This document shows positions 23,951-32,305 of a stretch of DNA of 64,000 nucleotides, piece after piece. The position numbers and the translations under genes were made by a program. The DNA lies in the NCBI RefSeq assembly GCF_019266065.1, contig NZ_LPNR01000107.1, forward strand, positions 62,001-126,000, written 5' to 3'. This stretch comes from Nocardia sp. MH4. Lineage in GTDB: Bacteria > Actinomycetota > Actinomycetes > Mycobacteriales > Mycobacteriaceae. Below the pieces are notes generated by a model, which made no database searches, was not told the DNA's origin, and saw only the letters and a list, made by a program, of their open reading frames with translations. The number at the start of each line of letters is the position of its first letter. Within the stretch, counting starts at the first letter, position 1.

Positions 23951-24568
23951 TCAGATGTCGAATGTTGTTGCCACCGGCCATGGCTCGCCGTCGGAGAGCG
24001 AGTGCCGGGCCTTCGTCACCGCTTGGATCAGGACAGGGGGCGCCGGGATCATCCCGTAGTCGATCTTCCTGGTCACTTTGTCGATGCTGACCCGCTGGTC
24101 GATCGGTGGCTGAGGCGGGTCGGATCGGGAGATGCATCGAGCTCGGACCGTCAGTACTCGCCCGGTATCCCGGAGTAGTTCGATCCGTACCTGCCAGGGC
24201 TCCGGGTGGATCAGTCCCACTCGGAAGTAGGCCTTGTCCCAGTTCGCGCGGTCGAGCAGGTGGACGGGGTGATCCGGTGGGTTCTGGCCGATGAGATGAA
24301 TATGCGCGTTCTTCTTCTCGATCCCGTACACCTTGTAACCACCACCTGGGTCCGGTGGCATCGTTGTGTCGCCCTGCTGTGCCGGCCGCTCATTCGCCGG
24401 ATGAGGCTTCTCCTGGCAAACCCATATCGTCGGAGTTTCCCAGACGAGGAAATCTCCGGGAGTGTTCAGCGCCCTTCGCAGGTAACCGATGACCTGTTCC
24501 TCGGTAGCGAGGCGCCTGCTCTCGGGCACACTGCCTCCTTCGGCGTCGGGCTGACACGGACCGTTCAC
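23951..24568 (-). CDS. Probable immunity protein 2, paralogous to the one nested at 27,509-28,039
   Basis: A 205-residue soluble protein with no signal peptide. It begins GTG 24568, overlapping the stop of the preceding toxin-tip gene as GTGA; an internal GTG at 24529 close behind GGAGG is an alternative. Its pattern resembles the nested protein at 27,509-28,039: an early T-E-x-Q helix, a 'FLVWETPTIWV' strand (FLIMETRHGWV in the other), beta strands in the middle, and a late 'AVTKARHSLSDGEPWP' (ARSRATGAWP in the other). Position straight after a toxin-tip gene suits a cytoplasmic antitoxin. Function is inferred from gene order and this weak similarity. Confidence 0.55.
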   Translation of the reverse strand: MNGPCQPDAEGGSVPESRRLATEEQVIGYLRRALNTPGDFLVWETPTIWVCQEKPHPANERPAQQGDTTMPPDPGGGYKVYGIEKKNAHIHLIGQNPPDHPVHLLDRANWDKAYFRVGLIHPEPWQVRIELLRDTGRVLTVRARCISRSDPPQPPIDQRVSIDKVTRKIDYGMIPAPPVLIQAVTKARHSLSDGEPWPVATTFDI

Positions 24569-25683
24569 GACGTCCGGTCCGGCGGCGAGTGGTATTCGAC
24601 CTGGAGGTCATCGACCCGAACACCCTGTCGGGCAAGGCTGTCGACAACTTGCTCGGTGAAGCGTCGAGCCGGTCGGTAGTGGCTGCTCTGATCGCTGATC
24701 AGTCGAACGTGGCCCTGCCTGACATCGATCTCACCGGCGCCGGCCGCCGGTTCGCCCGCGAGGAAACTCGAGTGATGAAATTCGCCGAGGATGTGGTGCG
24801 GTGAAGAGTAGAGCGCGCCACTTCCATCCATCACGAAAATCGCGCGCCCGCCGTTGGGGGACCACAGCGTGCGGGCATCGCTCGTGTCCAGCAGTCGTCC
24901 GTGAGCGTCGTAGAGCAAACCGTCGCGGATGGTAATCCGATAAGATTCCCGTTCGCTGGGCGTCAAGTACGCGACTTGTTTGTTGCCCCACACGGGATTT
25001 CCGAGGAGGCTCTCGCCGCGAAAGCTGTCTTGAATCGGAGTGGTCGCGTAGTCTTCGGTGAATTGCTCCAGTTCGTCGGCGGTCAAACGGGTAACCCGAC
25101 TGGGATCGATGCGCGTGACGGAGAGCAATTCATCGATGACAGCATTCGGTTCGGGGTCGTGTGTCGCATCGACGAGAACGATGTCGTCGCTGTCGTCCCA
25201 GAACGGGGTGAACATGCCGATAATTCTCCCCGACGCCATCCTCAGTGGCAGGAAGATTCCGTATTCTGTGCCCCAATAGAATCCGCGAGATAGCCGGGCT
25301 TGGATGTCGTCGACGCTGGACGATATGCGTGCGATCGGCGCGGCATTTTTGAAGGACGACACGCTGTCTTCGGGCAATAGGACATAAGGTAACGTCGGCC
25401 ACGGGCGCATCTCGTCCATGCGTGCAACTACTCGACTCAAGAATTCTCGCAGCTCTCCTTCCCCCTGGCGCATCTGCACCAGTGCTGGAAGGGGCGCCCC
25501 CGTCGCGAGGCCGTTGGAGAGCGACTGGTACTCCTCCTCTGGTGTCAATGTGGCGAGTGGCTCTGTCAAGAGCGCGTACGCGATCCTGTCGACGACATGC
25601 TCGTCGAGTTCTTTTTCGAACTGCACCGAGTACAGGACTGCGTTCACGACAGGCCGCCAGTAGCTCACAATATTCCCTTTCAT
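24565..25683 (-). CDS. Orphan toxin-tip protein with HHSSFLAG module
   Basis: A 372-residue protein whose ATG (25683) overlaps the stop of the giant toxin gene as ATGA. The frame opens further upstream but that part is shadow. The last 150 residues closely resemble the C-terminus of the giant toxin: shared landmarks include 'RAIFVMDGSGALYSS' (RAVFVMDEHGNLYAS), 'GEFHHSSFLAG' (GRFHHSSFLAG) and 'SSHYRPAR' (SGHYRPAR). It lacks a WXG100 or transmembrane N-terminus, so it is not an obvious secreted protein by itself. It may be a displaced warhead kept as a donor cassette, or an immunity-linked protein. A similar HSSFLAG...SGHYRP pattern is known to me from plant IQM proteins and bacterial proteins of unknown activity. 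Confidence 0.6.
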   Translation of the reverse strand: MKGNIVSYWRPVVNAVLYSVQFEKELDEHVVDRIAYALLTEPLATLTPEEEYQSLSNGLATGAPLPALVQMRQGEGELREFLSRVVARMDEMRPWPTLPYVLLPEDSVSSFKNAAPIARISSSVDDIQARLSRGFYWGTEYGIFLPLRMASGRIIGMFTPFWDDSDDIVLVDATHDPEPNAVIDELLSVTRIDPSRVTRLTADELEQFTEDYATTPIQDSFRGESLLGNPVWGNKQVAYLTPSERESYRITIRDGLLYDAHGRLLDTSDARTLWSPNGGRAIFVMDGSGALYSSPHHILGEFHHSSFLAGEPAAGAGEIDVRQGHVRLISDQSSHYRPARRFTEQVVDSLARQGVRVDDLQVEYHSPPDRTS

Positions 25684-28600
25684 TGTGGTGGTGCTTCGAA
25701 CTCGACTTGCCCGGGTGAAATCGGGATCCCCATACTTCTGAGCTGATTGATGGCTTGCATCGTATGTCCGCGCGCCGGTCGGTAGTGCCCGCTCGAGTCG
25801 GTCAGTAGCTGGAGCACTCCGTCGATGACGGCGAGTTCGCCTGCTGCGGCGACGTTTCCACCAGCCAAGAAACTGGAGTGGTGGAAGCGCCCACGGGCAT
25901 GGTAGTTCGAGGCATACAGATTGCCGTGCTCGTCCATCACGAACACGGCGCGCCCGGGGCCACCCCAAGCGCTGACGCCGGAACTCGTATCGAATGGGAT
26001 ACCGTCGGCAGTGTACAGTTTTCCATCCTTCACATAGAGCCTCAGACGTTGACGCTCGATATCGTTCAGGTATGCGACTCGGAGCGGATATTCCCAAACG
26101 GAGTTCCGCTCTTCGTGCTCACCCCGATATGTTGGACCCATTTCCTGAGTCTCATAGGGTGGGCCGGCACTGTACGCCTGGTCTGTGAATTCCTGTGGAG
26201 GCGATGGCTGTTGACGGACACCCGGGTCAGCTGTTCTCGGCGGAACCGAAGGCGGCTGTCGTGGTGCGGTTGTTGCTTGCGGAGGCTCGAGATCTCGCCG
26301 CGGCCGCATCCCGAATAGTCTGCGGATTGCCCGTCGAAGAGTGCTGCCCGACCGTTGACGTGGCCGCGGCTCTGTCGACGAGCCGCTGTCGTTTGGCAAC
26401 GCCTGCGGTGGCGCGGGTGGCGGCAGGGATTCCGGTGCGCGGAAACCTCGCGGATCGAACGGGCGGTTGCCGTCCGGCTGTGAACCGGGGGAGCCGAATC
26501 CGGAAGGAAACGTCGGCAGGTGGTTCGGATTCTGGGCGCCCCATGACGGAGGGTTGTGCGGTGATTGCGCGGCAGGTCGAGGTGCGGTGGTGTCGGTGGG
26601 CCTCGGGGTGTTTCTCGCCGGTCCCGGCGTCGGGAGTGTAGGCCGCGCTGGCGGGTTGGATTCCGGTGCGCGGAAATCGCGGGGCGGAGGCGGGACCTGT
26701 CGGCGGTTGTCGGGTACCGCGTGCGCAGTCTGGTGCCGGGTGTTCGGCGGCGGAGTCGGCGTGGTCGGTCGGGGCGGCTCGGAAGTGGGGTTGCTGGTAG
26801 GCGGGTTGTCGAGCCACGGTGGTGGTGGCGGGGTGAATCTGGCGCGATCTACGGCAGCGCTGAGCTGGTCGAGATCAGCAGGGGATACGTGGTCGCCGTT
26901 CGGGTCCAAGCCGAGTTGGTCGCGCAGCCGGGCGGTCAGTCCCGGCAGGTCGACGTTCGGATGAGTCGTGCCGGGCATTCCAGAGCTGTCGATCGGCATG
27001 TGCATGTCGGCGTCGGCAGGGTTGGTCACCGGGACGAGATCGACCATCATCCAATCCCCGTTGGGGAGCTGGAAACCGCCGTTGAAGTGCAGGTCGACGG
27101 CGAACTGGGCGCGTTGCAGCAGGGCGGCGACCGCGGCGGGGTCGAGATTCGCCGCGCCGGTGAGGTGGATGCCGATCCGCATGACAGAGACGGGCGAGCC
27201 GAGAGCGGTCGTGTAGCGGCCCCAGGTGAAGCGTCGGCGACCGCTTGGATCGGTGACCGGCTGCACGCCGCCGTCCGGCTGACGGGCACGGAGGTTGTCG
27301 CGGGCGGCACGTGATCGATTCGCGTTCTGTACCTGCTGGGGGGTGGGCACGGCGGAAGCAAGCGGGGGCTGGGTCGCGTTGCTCTCGGCCGAATGCGGCG
27401 TGGCTCCGGGGATGATCGGCGACCCGGTGGACGGTACGGGTTGGGGTGGCGCTGTCGGCGCGCCTGTGGAAGTAGCTGTGGTGTAGGGAGTTTCGTCCGA
27501 CGGTGGAGCTACTGCTCGAAGCTGCCCTCCGTCGGCCAGGCTCCCGTCGCTCGGGAGCGGGCTTCCGCCCATGACGCCGCCGAGGCCGCCAGACTGTCGG
27601 TCGGGCGAAAGTTGTACGGGTTCTTGGTGATGGTCAGGGTCTGAGTTGTCGTCGGGGCGTCCGTCTGTTCGAGCGCGGTCACCTGCATCTCGTACTGGAC
27701 CGTGCTCTGATCCTCCGAGATCCGCCGGAGGCTGATCCGGTGAAGCGGGGGGTACACCTGGCCGCCCTGTATCGGGCGACCCGTCTCGATCGCCTGGTCG
27801 AACTCCTCGCCGATCATCTTCGGTGGCAGGCTCCGATGTGCTGTGATCACTCCGGTCTGCTTGTTCAGCACGTAGTTCCCCAGGCCCAATCCCAGCCCCT
27901 GCTCGACTTCCCTGTCCGTCAATATCGCTCGTCCGACCCAGCCGTGTCTGGTCTCCATTATCAGGAACTCCCGATTCGGGCCGAACAACCGAGCCAGCGA
28001 CTGTCGGGCCTGATCCTCCGTGAGAATTGGTTCCGCCATGCGGGTTTCCTCCGTTGGGATTGATGGGAGTGAATTCGAGGGTCACCGACGCATCGACCAT
28101 CCAGGACGGGGGGACGTCGGAGGTCAACCCCGATTGTGGGTCCCACCATACGGGGCCGGCGGCGCCGGGTGGATAGACGATCACAGTCGCGTGGGATCCG
28201 TCGATTTCCGGGGATCCGTCGGCGTTGTATTTGAAGTTGCCGTACTTGTCCTGCGCATGCCAGCTGTTGACAACCAACGCGGATGAACCGGGCCCGAGAG
28301 CCGCGATGTGATCATGCAGTGCCTGGTATTGCTGGCTGATCGACACACCGCCGAAGTGGAGGAGACCTCCACCGAGCCATTGCGCAGCCCGCCCGAGACC
28401 CGATGCTTCACCACTTTCGGTGTCGGGAGTGCCATCCGGCTTCTTGTCGGAGCTACGGGGGGCTGCTACTTGTGGCAGGCCGTAGAAGGATGACAGGGCG
28501 GACAGTGAACAGTCCAGGCAATTGTTGCGGCGCCCTGGTTGTGTCGGGCCACCGTCGTTGATGGCTCCACCGTACGGATTGGTGCGCGGGTCGGCGCCGA

Positions 28601-31391
28601 TCGTGAATTCGTTACCGTTGCGGAGGTAGTCCTCGACGTCGGTCTGGAATTTCGCTTGTTCGACCGGCGCCAGCTCGTTCGGCGCGAACGTGCGGAGGTC
28701 GGACGGGTTCGAGAACGGCGCAGGCGTATTCGCTCTGGCGATGTCGTTGCTGATAGCGCGGAGATCGTCGTCGGTGAGTGGCTGTTCGGGTTTGCCAGGC
28801 GGCAGACCCATGTGGTCGCGCAGGTCGTTGGCGAGGTCGAACCGGTGCTGCTGGGTGTTCAGGCGAAGGTCGGTGGCGTTGGGATTCGTCGAGAATTCGA
28901 CGTCGACGAGGAATCTGTCGCCGCCGGGGAGCTTCTGATTGTGGTTGAAAGTGGCGTCGATCGCAGCGTGTGCGTACTCCATTTCCTGGTGCAGCTCGGC
29001 CGGGGTCATCAGATGCGCGTTGGGGACGTAGGCCCGGATGGTAGCCACCGTGACCCATCGACCGCCCACTTGGAATCGTCGGATCCGATAGGCGGGCGGT
29101 CGTGATTGGGACGGGTCCCGATTGGTGTCGACCGTGGTGGTCCGGCCGTCCTGCGATGGCAGGTTTCGCAACGAATCGCGCAGTGCACGAGCATCCGGGC
29201 TGTGGCCGGGTTCGATCTGCTGATCCGATGGGGTCGGCGATGGGGTGGGTGTCGGCGGCACATTCTGCGTGGCTGTGGGCTGTGCAGTCACGACGGACGA
29301 CGCTGGGGGCGTAGAGGTATTCGTGTCCGGGCTTGCTGTCCTCGGCGTATCGGAAGCGGTCGGTGGGTTGGTGCTCGCCGGAGGCACGGGCCGGGCAGCG
29401 GCCGGTGTGGACTGCTGGGTTCCGGTGGTCGGTGTCGCCGGGGGTGGCGTGGTCGACCTGGGGGACGATGCCGGCGTAGTCGAGATGGGGCCCTGGGCGA
29501 ATGTGGGTGTGGTCGACGTCGACGGCGGCGTTGTGGTGGGTGTCGTTGTGGGCGTGGGGGTTCCGGTTTGGGGGGCCGGGGCGGTCGTGGTGGCGGCGGT
29601 CGATGTGTCGGTGGAGGTCGGCTGGGTTTGTGGGTTTGCCGTTGTTGTCGTGTCCGGTTGGGTCGGGTTGTTCGGCGTCAGTGTGATCGGGACCTGTTGT
29701 GCGGGTGGGTTGTTCGCTGGGTCCGGATCGGTGGGGAGGTCTGGGGTGGAGTCGGTGGGTGTTATCGAGGGGGCGGTGTCGCCAGGGGAGGGGAGGGTTG
29801 GTACTTCCGGGTTGTCCTGGCCATCGGTGGTGGTGTCGACGGAGGTCGGTGGCTGGACGGGGCCGTTGGCGTTCGGATCGGACGGCGTGGTGTCGGCGGT
29901 GGTGGGTGCCTCGGCTTCGGCGGGGACGGTGTTCGGGTTCGATGGTGGGGCGTCGTCGGTGTTCGCAGGCGCGTTGTCCGGGATCGACGACGGAACGGTC
30001 TCTGCGGGGTTCGGGGCTGTGCCGGGGCCGTTTTCGTCTCGGGTGGATGGCGCCGAATCGTCTGTCGTGGCGGGGACGGAGTGGTTCGGATCGGACGGTG
30101 CGGAGTCGTCAGGGATGGGGGCGCCGTCGCTCGGATCCGACGGGGACAGCTCGGTCGCCGGAGTGTCGGGGGCGTTGTTCGGCGGGGCGGGTGCGCCCTC
30201 GGTGAGTGAATCGGGGTCGCCAGTCGTCGCGCCCTCGGTATCGCCGGTGGGTGAATTCGCGCCGCCGTCATCGGTTCCGGCAGGTGTGGTGGCATCGGGC
30301 TCGGTGTCGGTGCCCGCGGGGGTCGTGGTGCCGGGGTTGGTATCGGCTCCTGCGGGTGTGGTGGTGCCGGGGTCGTTCGGTGCGGAGTCGTCGCCTGCGG
30401 GCGTGGTGGCGTCGGGGGCCTCGGTGTCGAGTTCGGGGACTGTCGGGGCCGCGGCGGGGCCGCCGTGGCCGCCGGATTCGATGGTGCTCTGGACGCCGCC
30501 CGCGCCGGCGCTGGTGAAGGTTTCTAGGCCGATGTCGAGTTTGAATTCCTGGCCGAGGAGTGCGGCGCCGACGCCGGCGGCGGCGACCTGGGCCGAGACG
30601 TCGGCGCCGAGTTCGGTGACGGTACCGCCGACCACCTTGCCCGCCAGCTTGCCGGTGGCGGAGGAGGTGAGGTCGCCTAGAGCGCCGGTGCCGCCGCCGA
30701 GGAGGCCGCCGACCGCGCCGCCGACGGCACCGCCGAAGGTGGCCAGGCCCAGATCGGTCAGGCCGAACTTCGACAGCGAGCGGTCGCCGTTGGAGAGCTG
30801 GATGAGGCGGGCGGACAGGTCGGTGCCGCCCTCCTCCAGGGCTTCGAAGGCGGCGCCACGCAAGGCGAGCCGGGCGGCGGCTTTGGCGGCGCCGCGGGTC
30901 AGCATGCGCGCGATCAACTGTCTGATCGCGACCCGGACCGCGATCTGACCGGCGACCCTGGCCGCGGCGCCCGCCACCGCGCCGACCCCGGTCCACGCGG
31001 TGAATCCGGCCACCACCAGTTCGGCCGCGGTGATGATCATGGTGCCGATGATCACCAGCTTGGTGTGCTCGATGTCGTTGGCGCCGTCGTCGAGCAGTTC
31101 GGCCTGCTTCTCGCACCATTTCCGGACTGCGGCGAATGTCGCCGCGTCACCGTTGAGCAGTTTGTCGCGGAAGGCGGCGACGGTGGTGTGGGTTTCGCCT
31201 TCGGCCAGCGCCGTCAGCGCCGCGTTCAGCGCGACCGCGGCGTTGTCGTCGACGGTGTCGAGCGTCCGCGCCATGCTCGTCCAGGCGTCGGCGACGCGGC
31301 GCATCGCGGTCTCGTCGCCCTCGGGCCAATCACCGGCGCCGAGAATCCATTTCGCCACCCATTGCAGTTCATCGGGGATTTCGATGCCCAT
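25680..31391 (-). CDS. Giant type VII polymorphic toxin: WXG100-like N-terminus, papain-fold toxin domain, second pretoxin and tip
   Basis: A 1,903-codon frame. Residues 1-110 form a WXG100-like helical domain (as in CpnT), then hydrophobic Gly/Ala-rich segments to about 300. A Pro/Thr/Ser/Asp-rich linker fills about 310-725. Pretoxin domain 1 spans about 735-900. A papain-fold toxin (Tox-PL, glutamine deamidase-like) follows, with candidate triad Cys958 (NNCLDC), His1067 (GSHATV) and Asp1084 (WWDPQ). Residues 1118-1294 overlap a better-supported gene in another frame and look like out-of-frame translation. A second pretoxin domain (1360-1520), a Pro-rich linker and an HHSSFLAG tip (1765-1903) complete it. 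It starts immediately after the WXG100 gene. Whether translation truly continues past the papain domain is uncertain; the natural toxin may have ended there originally. Confidence 0.72.
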   Translation of the reverse strand: MGIEIPDELQWVAKWILGAGDWPEGDETAMRRVADAWTSMARTLDTVDDNAAVALNAALTALAEGETHTTVAAFRDKLLNGDAATFAAVRKWCEKQAELLDDGANDIEHTKLVIIGTMIITAAELVVAGFTAWTGVGAVAGAAARVAGQIAVRVAIRQLIARMLTRGAAKAAARLALRGAAFEALEEGGTDLSARLIQLSNGDRSLSKFGLTDLGLATFGGAVGGAVGGLLGGGTGALGDLTSSATGKLAGKVVGGTVTELGADVSAQVAAAGVGAALLGQEFKLDIGLETFTSAGAGGVQSTIESGGHGGPAAAPTVPELDTEAPDATTPAGDDSAPNDPGTTTPAGADTNPGTTTPAGTDTEPDATTPAGTDDGGANSPTGDTEGATTGDPDSLTEGAPAPPNNAPDTPATELSPSDPSDGAPIPDDSAPSDPNHSVPATTDDSAPSTRDENGPGTAPNPAETVPSSIPDNAPANTDDAPPSNPNTVPAEAEAPTTADTTPSDPNANGPVQPPTSVDTTTDGQDNPEVPTLPSPGDTAPSITPTDSTPDLPTDPDPANNPPAQQVPITLTPNNPTQPDTTTTANPQTQPTSTDTSTAATTTAPAPQTGTPTPTTTPTTTPPSTSTTPTFAQGPISTTPASSPRSTTPPPATPTTGTQQSTPAAARPVPPASTNPPTASDTPRTASPDTNTSTPPASSVVTAQPTATQNVPPTPTPSPTPSDQQIEPGHSPDARALRDSLRNLPSQDGRTTTVDTNRDPSQSRPPAYRIRRFQVGGRWVTVATIRAYVPNAHLMTPAELHQEMEYAHAAIDATFNHNQKLPGGDRFLVDVEFSTNPNATDLRLNTQQHRFDLANDLRDHMGLPPGKPEQPLTDDDLRAISNDIARANTPAPFSNPSDLRTFAPNELAPVEQAKFQTDVEDYLRNGNEFTIGADPRTNPYGGAINDGGPTQPGRRNNCLDCSLSALSSFYGLPQVAAPRSSDKKPDGTPDTESGEASGLGRAAQWLGGGLLHFGGVSISQQYQALHDHIAALGPGSSALVVNSWHAQDKYGNFKYNADGSPEIDGSHATVIVYPPGAAGPVWWDPQSGLTSDVPPSWMVDASVTLEFTPINPNGGNPHGGTNSHGGSGPTVAGSVVRPESGVPDNGDQTRLGRTSDIDGQGSRAGAGIGPGELRAEQADRSDHSTSEPATEDDRRGVRPGDRDGSPDTGRPGVPPASPDQPPADLGGSEHGPVRDAGDRARTDGRPDDNSDPDHHQEPVQLSPDRQSGGLGGVMGGSPLPSDGSLADGGQLRAVAPPSDETPYTTATSTGAPTAPPQPVPSTGSPIIPGATPHSAESNATQPPLASAVPTPQQVQNANRSRAARDNLRARQPDGGVQPVTDPSGRRRFTWGRYTTALGSPVSVMRIGIHLTGAANLDPAAVAALLQRAQFAVDLHFNGGFQLPNGDWMMVDLVPVTNPADADMHMPIDSSGMPGTTHPNVDLPGLTARLRDQLGLDPNGDHVSPADLDQLSAAVDRARFTPPPPPWLDNPPTSNPTSEPPRPTTPTPPPNTRHQTAHAVPDNRRQVPPPPRDFRAPESNPPARPTLPTPGPARNTPRPTDTTAPRPAAQSPHNPPSWGAQNPNHLPTFPSGFGSPGSQPDGNRPFDPRGFRAPESLPPPAPPQALPNDSGSSTEPRPRQRSGSTLRRAIRRLFGMRPRRDLEPPQATTAPRQPPSVPPRTADPGVRQQPSPPQEFTDQAYSAGPPYETQEMGPTYRGEHEERNSVWEYPLRVAYLNDIERQRLRLYVKDGKLYTADGIPFDTSSGVSAWGGPGRAVFVMDEHGNLYASNYHARGRFHHSSFLAGGNVAAAGELAVIDGVLQLLTDSSGHYRPARGHTMQAINQLRSMGIPISPGQVEFEAPPQ
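27509..28039 (-). CDS. Nested probable immunity protein 1 inside the toxin reading frame
   Basis: A 176-residue frame lying wholly within the giant toxin gene, offset by one base. ATG 28039 has a strong ribosome site (GGAGG eight bases upstream). Its amino-acid make-up is that of a normal soluble protein, whereas the toxin frame over the same bases becomes Gly/Asp/Arg/Ser low complexity, as expected of a shadow frame. The stretch with 'VLNKQTG' followed by a helix resembles YrhB/Imm35-like immunity folds, and it resembles the probable immunity protein at 23,951-24,568. It begins about 100 bp after the papain-like catalytic Asp, where a cognate immunity gene is expected. I consider it real and probably the antitoxin of the papain-fold warhead. 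Confidence 0.7.
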   Translation of the reverse strand: MAEPILTEDQARQSLARLFGPNREFLIMETRHGWVGRAILTDREVEQGLGLGLGNYVLNKQTGVITAHRSLPPKMIGEEFDQAIETGRPIQGGQVYPPLHRISLRRISEDQSTVQYEMQVTALEQTDAPTTTQTLTITKNPYNFRPTDSLAASAASWAEARSRATGAWPTEGSFEQ

Positions 31392-31709
31392 TCAGGCGGT
31401 TCCGGTGGTTTGGCCGAGCGCGCCCGCGGTGCCGGCGTCCTGGGCTTCGAGCGTGGTGGCGATGGTGACCAGGTTCGCGCCGAGTTGGGTCATCACCGTG
31501 GCCAATCCGGTCACGGCCTGCTGCCCGGAATCGACGCCAGGGGTGTAGTTCTTGGCGAACGCCTGGCCGATCTCGTCGTTGCCCCAGCATTCGCCTTCGT
31601 CGGCGATCACGCGCGCCAGCGCGGCCGCCGCGGTGGTGATCGTGTCGGCGACCGAGGTGAACGACGGTTGGGTGGCGCGCAGGGCCTGCGGGTCGACTTC
31701 CAGTGTCAC
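31392..31709 (-). CDS. WXG100 family type VII secretion protein
   Basis: A 105-residue helical-hairpin protein of the WXG100 (EsxA/EsxB) family. The turn motif is 'CWGNDEIGQAF', with Trp and Gly in the WxG positions flanked by two long amphipathic helices. Such proteins dimerise and accompany larger substrates through the ESX channel. It starts at ATG 31709, overlapping the YbaB-like stop (ATGA), and its own stop abuts the toxin ATG, so all three are co-translated. This supports a role as secretion partner of the giant toxin. Confidence 0.85.
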   Translation of the reverse strand: MTLEVDPQALRATQPSFTSVADTITTAAAALARVIADEGECWGNDEIGQAFAKNYTPGVDSGQQAVTGLATVMTQLGANLVTIATTLEAQDAGTAGALGQTTGTA

Positions 31710-32212
31710 CGCAGGTAGCTCCGGTTGCGGAAGTAGTCGCCCTCGTCGTCGTCGGAGTCCTCGACGAGGCGGCGTGGGGGTTCGGGGTCTTCGGTGGCCG
31801 GTGGCGAAGTCAGTTGGGCGATCAGGTCTTTCACGCTGACGGCGCCGGGGACCAAGTCTGGGAGGTCGGGGAACTGTCCGGCCAGATCCGTGATGGGTGC
31901 CATCGCCTGTTCCTGGATCTGCCGCACCTCGATGGTCATGGCGGTGATGGCCTCGGTGATCGAGCGGCCCAGCGAATCCGGTGTCGAGCGCTTGAAGGCG
32001 TCGGGCTCGATGTGCACTTCGCTGACACCGGCGATGGTGCCGGTGACCCGGACCAGGTTATCGGCCGACCACGCGCTGACCGCTTCGGTCGCCCGCGCCT
32101 GGGCGTCGAGCAGTGCGGACTTGTCGGCCGTGAACGAGTCGAGCATCGCGTCGATCTGCGCGCGCAACGCGTCGTTCGCCGCACGGGCCGGCGCCGACCA
32201 GTCCTCGTTCAT
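31706..32212 (-). CDS. YbaB/EbfC family protein leading the type VII toxin operon
   Basis: A 168-residue protein whose middle segment ('VTGTIAGVSEVHIEPDAFKR' then a helix 'SLGRSITEAI') matches the YbaB/EbfC nucleoid-associated fold, preceded by a long N-terminal helix. The C-terminus is acidic and then Arg/Tyr-rich. YbaB-like proteins commonly sit next to WXG100 genes in actinobacterial type VII toxin loci, where their job is unknown. It is the first gene of the minus-strand operon. The 93-bp gap behind it separates it from the sagB-type gene. Confidence 0.75.
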   Translation of the reverse strand: MNEDWSAPARAANDALRAQIDAMLDSFTADKSALLDAQARATEAVSAWSADNLVRVTGTIAGVSEVHIEPDAFKRSTPDSLGRSITEAITAMTIEVRQIQEQAMAPITDLAGQFPDLPDLVPGAVSVKDLIAQLTSPPATEDPEPPRRLVEDSDDDEGDYFRNRSYLR

Positions 32213-32305
32213 GAACCCCTCGATCCGATAGGAAGCACGTCGAAAGGTTGGACGCGCCGGACCCGCCGACGGTTCCCCGGAGGTGAGATGGATCTCGTGG
32301 GAGTT

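Noticed and set aside
29245..30948. A plus-strand Val/Gly/Ser-rich open frame opposite the toxin linker
   Set aside because: It is the complement of the Pro/Thr/Asp linker; no start context and no known domain.
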